From Candidatus Eremiobacterota bacterium (GTDB taxonomy: Bacteria; Vulcanimicrobiota; Vulcanimicrobiia; Vulcanimicrobiales; Vulcanimicrobiaceae): 64,000 bases of DNA. The notes below the pieces were generated by a model. That model had not been told where the DNA came from. It made no database searches and was given only the letters and a program-made list of their open reading frames with translations. This document shows, one piece after another, positions 1-8,278 of this stretch (its first letter is position 1; each line of letters starts with the position of its first letter). The position numbers and the translations under genes were made by a program. The DNA is taken from positions 1 to 64,000 of the forward strand of contig JAFAKB010000018.1 of assembly GCA_019235885.1 (NCBI GenBank), read 5' to 3'.

Positions 1-365
<365 letters not shown>

Positions 366-482
366 TAAGTACGCCAATAGACAAAGAACGCAATTGCGTT
401 TGGCCCATGGAAGTTCTTCTCTGTGCAGCTTTCGCCCGCGATAGCCTCGAGCTCAGGCTCGGCGTCGCGGTGCGGATCAAGT

Positions 483-599
<117 letters not shown>

Positions 600-609
600 T
601 AATCCGTAA

Positions 610-655
610 CGAAGAGCCCGCCGATCGGACGATCGAGCGGGCTCTTCGCGTTTTG
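610..655 (+). terminator. Rho-independent terminator of the rRNA operon
   Basis: A 12-bp perfect stem (CGAAGAGCCCGC at 610-621 with its complement at 637-648) with a 15-nt loop is followed by a short T run at 651-654, just after the 5S gene. It would end rRNA transcription before the convergent gene at 676. Confidence 0.85.
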
Positions 656-675
656 TCAGTTTCTCGCGCCGGCCC

Positions 676-1299
676 TCAAAACTCGCGGACGATGGACGAG
701 TCGGTAATCTGCGGATTGACGCTGGTCGGTTCAGCCATGGGTTCGGGCTCCGCCGGCGGTTCTGCCGCGTCGACCGTCGCGTCGGTTCCGATCCGTTTGC
801 TCAGCCAGCGATAGCCGAAGTACGCGCCGACGGCAAAGCCGATGAGTGCGGCCGAGCGCAGCCAGCCGGGGCGGCCGCGATCTTCGTCCTCGTCGTCCTC
901 GAGGTGGCCGCGCTCGTCGATCTGGTCGGCGGCGTTCCCGGCGACGGCGAAGGAGTGCGCGTCGTAGCGGTTCAGCTTCACGTTGACGTGCCAGCGTTCG
1001 CTCTCCGGGATCCCCAGCGCCTCGACGAGCACGTCGGTCAGCCGGTTGCGCAGCGCGAACCAGCTCTTCTCGTCGACTTCGGTCGCGCTCAGCTCGAGGT
1101 GCGTGTCCGGGATCGCGCCGTCGGCGACCAGCCGGCCCGCGATCGCGAAGTCGTGCGGCTCGAACGGCGTGAAGTGGACGCTGGTCCACTCCGCTTTCTG
1201 GTCGGCGAGGACGTCGAGGCAGGTCGCGGTGAGTTCGTCGGCCAGGTGGCGTTTCGTCTCCTCGTCGAGCGGGAGCGAGGACAGGCGCAGATACGGCAT
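676..1299 (-). CDS. Tautomerase-like protein with a C-terminal membrane segment
   Basis: A 207-residue product. I chose the ATG at 1299 because the frame upstream is arginine-rich shadow sequence and the protein then starts Met-Pro (MPYLRL), as in the tautomerase superfamily, where the exposed Pro-1 is the catalytic base. Residues about 1-125 look like an alpha/beta tautomerase-type unit. An acidic linker (EDDEDED) and one hydrophobic segment near residues 150-170 follow, then a proline/glutamate-rich tail. It lies 17 bp downstream of the exporter gene on the same strand and may share its transcript. The substrate is unknown and the fold assignment is tentative. Confidence 0.7.
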   Translation of the reverse strand: MPYLRLSSLPLDEETKRHLADELTATCLDVLADQKAEWTSVHFTPFEPHDFAIAGRLVADGAIPDTHLELSATEVDEKSWFALRNRLTDVLVEALGIPESERWHVNVKLNRYDAHSFAVAGNAADQIDERGHLEDDEDEDRGRPGWLRSAALIGFAVGAYFGYRWLSKRIGTDATVDAAEPPAEPEPMAEPTSVNPQITDSSIVREF

Positions 1300-1316
1300 G
1301 CTCGCTTCGTACCCGC

Positions 1317-2534
1317 TCAGCGGACGTTCGCGCGGCGTGGCGGCGGTGCGAGCAGCTGCGAAGTGAGGAACCCGGCGACGATCAGGATCGCGGCCAGCAG
1401 CGCGCGGACCGCGAGCGAGAGCGCGTCGGTGGTGTCGGCTTGGAAAACGTAGAGCAGCGACTCGTACGAGATCGAGCCCGGCACGAGTACCAGCAATCCG
1501 GGGATCAGCACGACGGCTTGTGGGATGCGCAGGTAGCGCGCGGCCAGGTTGGTCGCGAGGCCGATCGCGAACGCGGTGACGAACGGCGTCGCTTGGGTGA
1601 TCCCGAGGGCCGGCAAGAAGCGCGCGAGCGTGGCCGTCGCAAGACACGACGCGACGATCCAGCCGAGGTCGCGCAGCCGTGCGTGCAAGTTCAGCGCGAT
1701 CCCGCCCGCCATCAAGATCGGCGCGAGCGCGGTTGAAACCGCCGTGAGGTGTCCGGGGCTAACCGTCGGGCCGTTGAGAACCGCGTTGCCGGTCAGCCCG
1801 GTGCCGAGCGCGAAGCCGCAGCCGAGCGCGAGCAGCGTCACCAGCACGCCGCCCAGGCGCGCCGTCCCCGAGACGAGGTTGCGGTTCGCGAGCTCGTTCA
1901 GCGCGGTGGTCAGCGAGTAGCCCGGAAGCAATTGCACGACGCCCGCGATCAGTACGACGTAGAGCGAGATCGGCGCGACGAAGTGCTCCCACAGCCCGAC
2001 GATCACGGTGGCGACGAACGCGGCGCTGATCTCGAAGACGCGGTCGACGCGGCGCGAGCGCTCGCCGGCGGCGGCGATCCCGCCGATCGCGACGCCGATC
2101 AGCGCCGAGACCATCACCTCGCCGCTCGCGCCGCCGAGCAGCAGCGCGGTTCCCGTCGAGAGCAGCGCGTACGCCAGCACCGAGCGCAGCGCCGGTGCGG
2201 CCTGCACGGCCGTGTCGATCGCGCGAACGTCGGCCAGCGCTTCGGCGGCGCTGCACCGGCCACGCCGCAACGCGTCGACGACGCCTTCGAGCAGCGCCAG
2301 CTTGCGCAGATGCACTTTCCCCGGCTCGAGGCGCAGAATGATGAGCCGCTGCTCGAAGGCCGGCCCGGTCGCCAGCATGAGGCTGGTCGGAAGCGCGTTG
2401 ACCTGCAGCTCGACCCCGCATGAGTGCGCGACGCTGCTCAGCGTCTCCTCGAGCGCGTCGGTCGTGATTCCCGCCTGGTGCAGCCCGCGGCCGAGCGCCA
2501 GGAGCAGCTCCGTGCGGTCGTCGTGGACGTCCAC
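1317..2534 (-). CDS. Threonine/serine exporter family (ThrE-like) membrane protein
   Basis: A 405-residue protein with two parts. Residues about 1-130 form a soluble N-terminal region (LGRGLHQAG, then LPTSLMLA) typical of the ThrE/DUF1212 half, and the rest carries about ten hydrophobic segments, including motifs such as QLLPGYSLTTALNEL and LVPGSISYESL of the DUF3815-like half. Both halves in one chain match the Corynebacterium ThrE architecture, which exports threonine and serine. The GTG at 2534 (VDVHDDRTELLL) is the best start, because farther upstream the frame runs into the divergent dioxygenase gene. The gap to that gene is 54 bp and must hold both promoters. Export specificity is inferred from the family. 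Confidence 0.85.
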   Translation of the reverse strand: MDVHDDRTELLLALGRGLHQAGITTDALEETLSSVAHSCGVELQVNALPTSLMLATGPAFEQRLIILRLEPGKVHLRKLALLEGVVDALRRGRCSAAEALADVRAIDTAVQAAPALRSVLAYALLSTGTALLLGGASGEVMVSALIGVAIGGIAAAGERSRRVDRVFEISAAFVATVIVGLWEHFVAPISLYVVLIAGVVQLLPGYSLTTALNELANRNLVSGTARLGGVLVTLLALGCGFALGTGLTGNAVLNGPTVSPGHLTAVSTALAPILMAGGIALNLHARLRDLGWIVASCLATATLARFLPALGITQATPFVTAFAIGLATNLAARYLRIPQAVVLIPGLLVLVPGSISYESLLYVFQADTTDALSLAVRALLAAILIVAGFLTSQLLAPPPRRANVR

Positions 2535-2588
2535 GCTCGCCCGCTTTTGCGCCCGGGGTTCGCCGCTCCGCCCGCGGAAGATGCGCGC

Positions 2589-3755
2589 ATGGCCTTCTAC
2601 GTTCGCCAAGGTCGTCTGCCCGAGAAGCGGCACATCCAGTTCCGCGCCCCCGGCGGCGGGTTGTACGCCGAGGAGCTGATGTCGACCAAGGGCTTCGAGA
2701 GCGTCTACTCGCTGGCGTACCACCTGCGCCCGCCGACCGCGACGCTCGACGTGCAGCCCTGGGAGCGCCCGATGGTGCGCTTCCTGCCGAACGATCCGGT
2801 GCGCAACCGCCACTGGTTCACCGGCCGCACGGCGACGACCGGCGACGCGGTCGAAGCGCGCGTCCCGCTGGTCGGCAACGACGACATCGTGCTCTCGACG
2901 GCCGTCGTCACGGAGCCGATGGAGTTTTTTTTCCGCAACGCGAGCGGCGATGAGATGCTGTTCGTGCAGAGCGGTGAGGGCGTGCTGGAAACGCCGTTCG
3001 GCACCATCGAGTACCGCGCGCACGACTACCTCTACGTGCCGATGGGGACGACGTACCGCCTGCAGCCGCGAACGCCGGCGACGCTGCTCGTCGCGGAGTC
3101 GTCGGGCCAGATCACGATCCCGCGCAAGTTTCGCAACGAGTTCGGCCAGCTCGCCGAGCACGCGCCGTACTACGAACGCGACTTCCGCGCGCCGGTGCTG
3201 CAGGATCCGATCGACGCGGTCGGCGAGTTCGACGTGCGCGTCACCGCGAAGGGCCGGCACGCGAAGTACGTCGTCGCGCACCACCCGTTCGACGTCGTCG
3301 GCTGGGACGGCTTCTGCTATCCGTGGGCGTTCAACGCCGACGAGTTCGCGCCGGTGACCGGGAAACTGCACCAGCCGCCGTCCTCGCACCAGATCTGGGA
3401 CGCGCCGGGCGCGGCGTTCATTCTGTTCGCGCCGCGGCTGTTCGACTACCATCCGCTGGCGGTGCCGGCGCCGTACAACCATTCCTCGGTCGACTGCGAC
3501 GAGATCATCTACTACGCGTCGGGAAACTTCATGTCGCGCCGCGGGATCGAAGAGAAGTCCGTGACGCTGCACGCCGCCGGCGCGCCGCACGGCCCGCAGC
3601 CGGGCGCGGTCGAAGCCTCGCTCGGAAAGAAAGCGACCGACGAGCTCGCCGTCGCGATCGACGCGTACGGCCCGCTGCGCGTCGCGGAAACCGCGAGCGG
3701 CGTCGAGGACGCGAGCTACTTCAAGAGCTGGGCCGCGCAGCCGGCAGGCGCGTAG
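2589..3755 (+). CDS. hmgA: Homogentisate 1,2-dioxygenase
   Basis: A 388-residue cupin-type iron dioxygenase that opens the ring of homogentisate to maleylacetoacetate in tyrosine/phenylalanine catabolism. The N-terminal part contains the cupin block GDEMLFVQSGEGVLETPFG; the C-terminal cupin has YNHSSVDCDEIIYYASGNF, HPFDVVGWDG and the GIEEKSVTLHAAGAPHGPQP block that supplies iron ligands in the family. It is shorter than the human enzyme but normal for the bacterial short form. The ATG at 2589 is preceded by GGAAG. No maleylacetoacetate isomerase or fumarylacetoacetase gene is nearby, so the rest of the pathway must be elsewhere. The next gene, a regulator on the same strand, could control it. 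Confidence 0.93.
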   Translation: MAFYVRQGRLPEKRHIQFRAPGGGLYAEELMSTKGFESVYSLAYHLRPPTATLDVQPWERPMVRFLPNDPVRNRHWFTGRTATTGDAVEARVPLVGNDDIVLSTAVVTEPMEFFFRNASGDEMLFVQSGEGVLETPFGTIEYRAHDYLYVPMGTTYRLQPRTPATLLVAESSGQITIPRKFRNEFGQLAEHAPYYERDFRAPVLQDPIDAVGEFDVRVTAKGRHAKYVVAHHPFDVVGWDGFCYPWAFNADEFAPVTGKLHQPPSSHQIWDAPGAAFILFAPRLFDYHPLAVPAPYNHSSVDCDEIIYYASGNFMSRRGIEEKSVTLHAAGAPHGPQPGAVEASLGKKATDELAVAIDAYGPLRVAETASGVEDASYFKSWAAQPAGA

Positions 3756-3783
3756 CGCGCCGCGAAACCCCGGCTTCCGCGGG

Positions 3784-4656
3784 GTGGTACTGGGAACCGT
3801 GGACTCCGTAGCTCAGCATGCCGAGGGCGACGGCGGCGCGCGTTCCCGCGAGCTGCGGCGCTTTCTGCGCTCCCGCCGCGCGGCGCTCTCGCCGTCCGAG
3901 GTCGGGCTGCCCGCCGCGAAAGGCCGCAGAGCGCACGGGCTGCGCCGCGAGGACGTCGCCGAGCTCGCCGAGATCAGCGTCGGCTGGTACGGTCAGTTCG
4001 AGGTCGGGCGCGCGGCGAACGTCTCGCCGCGCACGGTCGAGACGATCGGCCGCGTGCTGCAGCTCGGGACGACGGAGATGGCGTACCTCATGCGGCTCAC
4101 CGGCGTCGAAGATTCTTCCGCGCCGGTCGGCGTCGCCGAGCAAATCGCGATCGGCGCGGCCGAGCACGTGCTGCGCACGTTCACCGGCGGGCCGGCGCAC
4201 GTGATGGACCGCTACTATAACGTCGTGGCCGTGAACGAAATCGCGCGGACGCTGATGACGGTCGAGCCCGGCACCAACATCGCCCGCAAGCTGTTCTACA
4301 ACGAGAACCGCCAGCGGCTCTTCCCCGACTGGGACGTCGTTGCGGCGAGGTTCGTCGCCGGCGCGCGGCTGCGCTATCCGCTGATGGTCGGCGATCCGCA
4401 GTACGAGGCGCTCATTGCCGAGCTGCGCGCGGAGAGCGAGGAGTTCGCGCGCTTGTGGGACGCCGGCGACCTCGGCAGCCCCTACGGCGATATCGTGCGC
4501 GTCGCGCCGGAAGGCGGGCCCATCATCACGCTGACCTGGGCGATCTTTCCGCTGCCGGACACCGAGCACGTCATGGTCCTCTCGCCGGCGGTCGACGCGG
4601 CGAGCCAGGCTCGCATGCAGGCGGCGCTGAGCGCGCTCCGCGCTAATGCACACTGA
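3784..4656 (+). CDS. XRE-family regulator with MmyB-like ligand domain
   Basis: A 290-residue transcription factor. Residues about 18-85 form an XRE helix-turn-helix (LRSRRAALSPSEVGLP, GLRREDVAELAEISVGWYGQ) and the rest matches the MmyB-type ligand-binding domain that follows such HTHs in high-GC bacteria, with the usual DRYYNVVAVNEIAR region near residue 140. The start is uncertain: GTG at 3784 or GTG at 3799 are both in frame, and a small hairpin (3767-3785) overlaps the first. It lies 28 bp after hmgA on the same strand and may regulate it, which is inference from position. Family members usually repress neighbouring oxidoreductase genes; the ligand is unknown. Confidence 0.85.
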   Translation: MVLGTVDSVAQHAEGDGGARSRELRRFLRSRRAALSPSEVGLPAAKGRRAHGLRREDVAELAEISVGWYGQFEVGRAANVSPRTVETIGRVLQLGTTEMAYLMRLTGVEDSSAPVGVAEQIAIGAAEHVLRTFTGGPAHVMDRYYNVVAVNEIARTLMTVEPGTNIARKLFYNENRQRLFPDWDVVAARFVAGARLRYPLMVGDPQYEALIAELRAESEEFARLWDAGDLGSPYGDIVRVAPEGGPIITLTWAIFPLPDTEHVMVLSPAVDAASQARMQAALSALRANAH

Positions 4657-4698
4657 GAGTGTCTTCGTCGCGCAGCCGGCGCGGCGTACGATGCGTGC

Positions 4699-4947
4699 AT
4701 GTTCACCACCGTTCTCCCCACCCTCCTCGCCGCCGCCGCGCTGAGCACGCAGACCGTGAACCCCAGCACCGCCGCGACGACCATCGCTGCCAACGCCCCC
4801 GCCGCCGAAACGACGGCGATCACGACCACCGCGCCGAAGAAGAAGCACGCAGCGCGCATCCCCGGCACGTTCGAGGTCACCGCGGAAAGCGACGTCCTCG
4901 CAGGCGCGCAGGCGCTCTACGTCGTCCGCAGCGGCGACGGCGCGTAG
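4699..4947 (+). CDS. Small secreted protein, unknown
   Basis: An 82-residue product that I do not recognise. The N-terminus (MFTTVLPTLLAAAALSTQTV) is a plausible signal sequence or membrane anchor. A low-complexity Ala/Thr-rich stretch follows, then KKKHAARIPGTFEVTAESDV and a short C-terminus. It lies 42 bp after the XRE regulator and converges with thpR, ending one base before that gene's last base. Base composition matches the neighbours. It may be a short export-tailed protein or a chance open frame; the ATG has no strong ribosome-binding site. Confidence 0.45.
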   Translation: MFTTVLPTLLAAAALSTQTVNPSTAATTIAANAPAAETTAITTTAPKKKHAARIPGTFEVTAESDVLAGAQALYVVRSGDGA

Positions 4948-4948
4948 C

Positions 4949-5581
4949 TCACGCTGAACGGGGTCCGGGCGGCGCGTTCGCACGATCGCCGCTCGGACCG
5001 CTCGCCGGCGCTCCCAGCGCAAACCGCGCCAGCGGTTCGTAGCGCGCGCCGGCGCGTTCCGTGAACGATCGGTAGAGCGCGAGCGATGCGATCGTGACCG
5101 GAGCGATCTTCGGCGCCGGCACGGACGGCAGCGCGGCGCGCCCTTCCGCGCGCGCGAGCGTGACGTGCGCGTCGGTGTGCCGGTCGAAGACGAATCCGAG
5201 GACCGAGAGCGCGCTGCGCACGACGCCGCACAGCGTCGCGAACCGAGGTTGCGGCGCGTGCGATCCGACCCATACGATCCGCACGCGCCGTTCGTTCGGA
5301 AACGCGCCGACCGCGTCGAGCGGAATCTCTAGCGCGCTCGCGCGCGCGACCGCGTCGCGAATCGCCGACGCCACCTCTGGAACGCGCGATTCCTCGACCG
5401 CGCCGACGAACGCGACCGTGAGATGGTAGTTCTCCGGCGGGACCCACTTCGCGGCGAAACCTTTCGCGCGCAAGGCGTCCGCGACGCGCGCGCACGCGGC
5501 CCGCGCCGCATCGTCGATCTCCGCGGCGACGAAGAGCCGCCACCGCGGCGCGCGCGGCGTCTCCGCGCCGTTCACGGCCAT
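4949..5581 (-). CDS. thpR: RNA 2',3'-cyclic phosphodiesterase (2H family)
   Basis: A 210-residue 2H phosphoesterase. The two catalytic His-x-Thr motifs are visible: HLTVAFVG near residue 52 and HVTLARAEG near residue 142. The N-terminal WRLFVAAEID is typical of the LigT/ThpR family. Members hydrolyse 2',3'-cyclic phosphates on RNA ends and can join 2'-5' linkages in vitro. The length is normal for the family apart from a Pro/Gly-rich tail. It converges with the small secreted ORF and diverges from the 37-residue membrane ORF at 5644; a CCCCGG/CCGGGG hairpin (5597-5613) lies between the divergent starts. Confidence 0.92.
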   Translation of the reverse strand: MAVNGAETPRAPRWRLFVAAEIDDAARAACARVADALRAKGFAAKWVPPENYHLTVAFVGAVEESRVPEVASAIRDAVARASALEIPLDAVGAFPNERRVRIVWVGSHAPQPRFATLCGVVRSALSVLGFVFDRHTDAHVTLARAEGRAALPSVPAPKIAPVTIASLALYRSFTERAGARYEPLARFALGAPASGPSGDRANAPPGPRSA

Positions 5582-5643
5582 GACGAGTTCGTTTTACCCC
5601 GGCATCACCGGGGAAACCGGACACGCGGCCAGAAAGGAGCAGC

Positions 5644-5757
5644 ATGCCCTCGTACTACCTGATCCCGATTCTCCTCGTCGTCATGAGCGTCGGCCTCACC
5701 GCGCTGATCTACTGGGGCAGCTTCGTGGAGGAGCGCCGGAACAAGAGCCGCGCCTAG
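5644..5757 (+). CDS. 37-residue single-pass membrane peptide
   Basis: A very short but convincing ORF: AAAGGAG lies 7-13 bp before the ATG. The product starts MPSYYLIPILLVVMSVG, continues with a hydrophobic segment through residue about 26, and ends with a charged tail (EERRNKSRA). That is a one-helix membrane peptide with the basic end probably in the cytoplasm. It overlaps the stop of the convergent gene at 5754 by four bases. No homolog is known to me; membrane microproteins of this form often modulate a larger complex, but no partner is suggested by the neighbours. Confidence 0.6.
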   Translation: MPSYYLIPILLVVMSVGLTALIYWGSFVEERRNKSRA

Positions 5758-6269
5758 CGGCGCTGGATCGCGTCGAGGAGCGTGACGATCCGCCGGTCGG
5801 GCAGCCGGTCGGCGTCGACGCCGTAAAGCAGCATGATGCGCCGGTTCAGCTCTTCCGGCTCCGGAAAGTCGTCAAGCGTGCTTTCATCGGAGATGAAGGC
5901 CCATTCCATCTGAAGGACGCGCGCGACGAAGTCGTCCCGAAGCGCTCCGAACGCCTCGATGCGGTCCGACGCCGCAAACTCAATCGGCTGCCAAGTCCCC
6001 GGACGCGGCAGCGGCTTTTCATTTTGAAACTGCTCGAATCTTGTGCGCAGGTCGGCACGAGCGGCGTCGGCTGTTAGGCCCATACCGACCAAGAACATCC
6101 CTTCGATCCGTGCCGCGTACGGTGGCCGCCACGTGCCGCGTTCATCCGGCGCCGCGGCCCGGTCGCGCTGAGCGTTGATGACGACGGGATAATCGTCGAG
6201 CGTCCACGTTCGGCGAAAGAACGAGCGCACGAAGTACCACAGCATGCGCGGCCGAAATAGCCTCTTCAT
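5754..6269 (-). CDS. Hypothetical protein with HicB-like segment
   Basis: A 171-residue soluble protein that I cannot name. Residues about 51-85 (YAARIEGMFLVGMGLTADAA and the following RFEQFQ) resemble the 'gl.g.g.T.eeA' strand-helix of HicB-type antitoxin folds, but no toxin gene is adjacent. The C-terminal part is rich in acidic residues and ends DRRIVTLLDAIQRR. The ATG start (MKRLFRPRMLWYFVR) gives a basic, aromatic N-terminus. The gene stands alone between the convergent micro-ORF and the sdh terminator. The HicB resemblance is weak. Confidence 0.6.
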   Translation of the reverse strand: MKRLFRPRMLWYFVRSFFRRTWTLDDYPVVINAQRDRAAAPDERGTWRPPYAARIEGMFLVGMGLTADAARADLRTRFEQFQNEKPLPRPGTWQPIEFAASDRIEAFGALRDDFVARVLQMEWAFISDESTLDDFPEPEELNRRIMLLYGVDADRLPDRRIVTLLDAIQRR

Positions 6270-6319
6270 AGACAGCGCTTCGGTACGTTTTGCCTACGAG
6301 ACGCAGTGAAAGAGATACA

Positions 6320-6344
6320 ACAGGCGCCCCCGAAAAGCGCCTGT
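6320..6344 (-). terminator. Terminator after the sdhABE operon
   Basis: Read on the minus strand, ACAGGCGC and GCGCCTGT form an 8-bp perfect stem around a 9-nt loop, 25 bp after the sdhE stop, and a TGTATCTCTTT tract follows. It separates the operon from the hypothetical gene at 5754-6269. Confidence 0.7.
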
Positions 6345-6368
6345 CGTATTACTGATGCTTGCAGATCG

Positions 6369-7319
6369 CTACGCGACGTGCGCCGGGGCGAGCTCGTGAG
6401 CTTGGAGCACCAGACCGGGCGTGATGATGTGCTTGTTCATGCCGAGCGTCGAGGGGTCGATGCCGAGCGCGAGGCCGACGAGCTGCGGGAGGTGGAAGAT
6501 CGGCAGGTCGGTGCGGCCCCAGCGGGCGACCGCGTCGGCCTGGTAGCCGTCGAGCGCGAGATGGCAGAGCGGGCACGGCGTGATCACCGCTTCCGCGCCG
6601 GCGTCCTTCGCCATGCGCATGTTCTGTCCGACCATGTTCGCGGCGATCCCGTCCTTCTCGAGCTGGACGTGGAAGCCGCAGCAGCGCGTGCGGCCGGCGT
6701 AGTCGACCGCTTCGCCGCCGAGCGCGACGATCAGGTCTTCGAGCGAGTGCGGGTTGCGCGAGGACTCCCAGCCGTTCACCGACTCCGGGCGGATGATGTG
6801 GCAACCGTAGAACGCGGCGACCTTCAGGCCGTTGAGCGGGCGGACGACCATCTTTTTCAGCTCGTCCAAGCCGATGTCGTCGATGAGCAGCCACAGCAGG
6901 TGGCGCACCATCACGGTGCCGTCGTACTTCGCGCCGAACTTGCCCAGGATCGCGTTCGCCTGCCCCATGTGGCCTTCGTCTTCGAGCAGCTCTTTGTTCG
7001 CCGCGCGCATGTGACCGGTGCAGGTCGAGCAGATCGTGATGACGTCGTCGAGTCCGAGCGCTTCGGCTTGCGCGTACGTGCGCGCGTTCAGCACGCGGGC
7101 GACGTCGCGGTTCGTGTCGTTCAGCACCGAGGCGCCGCAGCACGATGCGGCGGTCAGCTCGACCAGCTCGATCCCGAGCCGCTCGGCGAGGAGCATCGTC
7201 GAGTTGAACAGCTCCTTGCACGACTCTTTGGCGACGCAGCCGGGGAAGAACCCGTACTTGCGCATCTGCGCCGACTTCGACTTGCCCTTGATGACGGGCT
7301 TGTCCAGCGTGGCAGTCAT
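6369..7319 (-). CDS. sdhE: CCG-domain subunit of non-classical succinate dehydrogenase (SdhE/HdrB-like)
   Basis: A 316-residue protein with two CCG (cysteine-rich) domains like those of heterodisulfide reductase HdrB and of SdhE in archaeal and some bacterial succinate:quinone reductases. Repeat 1 has FFPGC, SCCGA and CSTC; repeat 2 has YGCH, RCCGF and CPLC, so all cluster ligands are visible. In this complex type these subunits, not heme-b anchors, attach the catalytic head to the membrane and pass electrons to quinone. The ATG overlaps the sdhB stop by one base (TAATG), which implies translational coupling. It is the last gene of sdhA-sdhB-sdhE and a terminator follows. Confidence 0.88.
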   Translation of the reverse strand: MTATLDKPVIKGKSKSAQMRKYGFFPGCVAKESCKELFNSTMLLAERLGIELVELTAASCCGASVLNDTNRDVARVLNARTYAQAEALGLDDVITICSTCTGHMRAANKELLEDEGHMGQANAILGKFGAKYDGTVMVRHLLWLLIDDIGLDELKKMVVRPLNGLKVAAFYGCHIIRPESVNGWESSRNPHSLEDLIVALGGEAVDYAGRTRCCGFHVQLEKDGIAANMVGQNMRMAKDAGAEAVITPCPLCHLALDGYQADAVARWGRTDLPIFHLPQLVGLALGIDPSTLGMNKHIITPGLVLQAHELAPAHVA

Positions 7320-8275
7320 TATAGCGTCGGAGCCTCCAGGGTTTCGAAGATGGTCCGAATCTCGTCGACTTTCGGAACGGGCTTCAGGAACAGCGGCGGA
7401 ATCTTGCCGGCGAGCGCGAGGCGGATGCCGAGGGGCGCGACCTTGATCAAGCCGCGGATGTTGAAGCGCCCGACGGTCCCTTGAATGACCTCGGTCTCGT
7501 GCAGCATCCCGGTCGCCTTGACCGTTTTCGCGACGACGAGCGCGTGGCGCGGGCCGGGCGCGTCGGTGAGTCCTTCCTCGATCGTCGCGCGCTTCACCGC
7601 GATGATGTCGTCGTGCGGGTCGACGTGCTTGGGACAGTACGAGCACGCGTAGCAGTGCGCGCACAGCCAGAGATAATCGTCGCTGATCTGCGCGGCGCGC
7701 TCCTTGCGCTTGCTGTCGCGCACGTCCTCGATGAAGCGGTACGCGTACGCGATCGCGGCCGGGCCGGCGAACGCGGGGTCGACCGAGACGACCGGGCACA
7801 GCGCGTAGCAGGTCGCGCACAACACGCAGTTCGCGACGGCGACCAGCTTCTTCATGTCCTCGGGCGAGACGCGCCGCTCGGTCGCGTGCTCTTCGTCCTT
7901 GTCCGCGGGCTGCAAGTACGGTTTGAGCCGCGTGTACTTGTCCCAGAACGGGTCCATGTGGACGACGAGGTCCTTCATGGGCTGGAAGTTCGGCATCGGG
8001 TCGACCGCGATCGAGCGGTCCGACCGGAGCACCGAGCGAACCGGCGTCTTGCACGCCAGGCCCGTCGTGCCGTTGATGTTCATCGAGCACGAGCCGCAGA
8101 TCGCCGAGCGGCACGAGCGCCGGAACGTGATCGAGCCGTCGATCTCGGCCTTCGCGTGCTCGAGCGCGTCGAGCACCGTCACCGTTTCCGGCAGGTCGGT
8201 GATCTCGACCCGGTCGCGGTGCGGAACCTCGTCGGTCGCCTGATCGAAGCGGAAGATGTCGAGCGTGTAGGCCAT
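7319..8275 (-). CDS. sdhB: Succinate dehydrogenase iron-sulfur subunit
   Basis: A 318-residue iron-sulfur protein. The N-terminal plant-type [2Fe-2S] domain shows CRSAICGSC with a further Cys in GLACKTP; the C-terminal half carries CVLCATCYALCP and CAHCYACSYCP, binding the other clusters. It passes electrons from SdhA-bound FAD to the quinone site. It is longer than E. coli SdhB (about 240 residues), with about 70 extra C-terminal residues, as in SdhE-type complexes. The gene starts four bases after the sdhA stop and overlaps sdhE, so the three are one operon in the order A-B-E. Confidence 0.95.
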   Translation of the reverse strand: MAYTLDIFRFDQATDEVPHRDRVEITDLPETVTVLDALEHAKAEIDGSITFRRSCRSAICGSCSMNINGTTGLACKTPVRSVLRSDRSIAVDPMPNFQPMKDLVVHMDPFWDKYTRLKPYLQPADKDEEHATERRVSPEDMKKLVAVANCVLCATCYALCPVVSVDPAFAGPAAIAYAYRFIEDVRDSKRKERAAQISDDYLWLCAHCYACSYCPKHVDPHDDIIAVKRATIEEGLTDAPGPRHALVVAKTVKATGMLHETEVIQGTVGRFNIRGLIKVAPLGIRLALAGKIPPLFLKPVPKVDEIRTIFETLEAPTL

Positions 8276-8278
8276 TGA

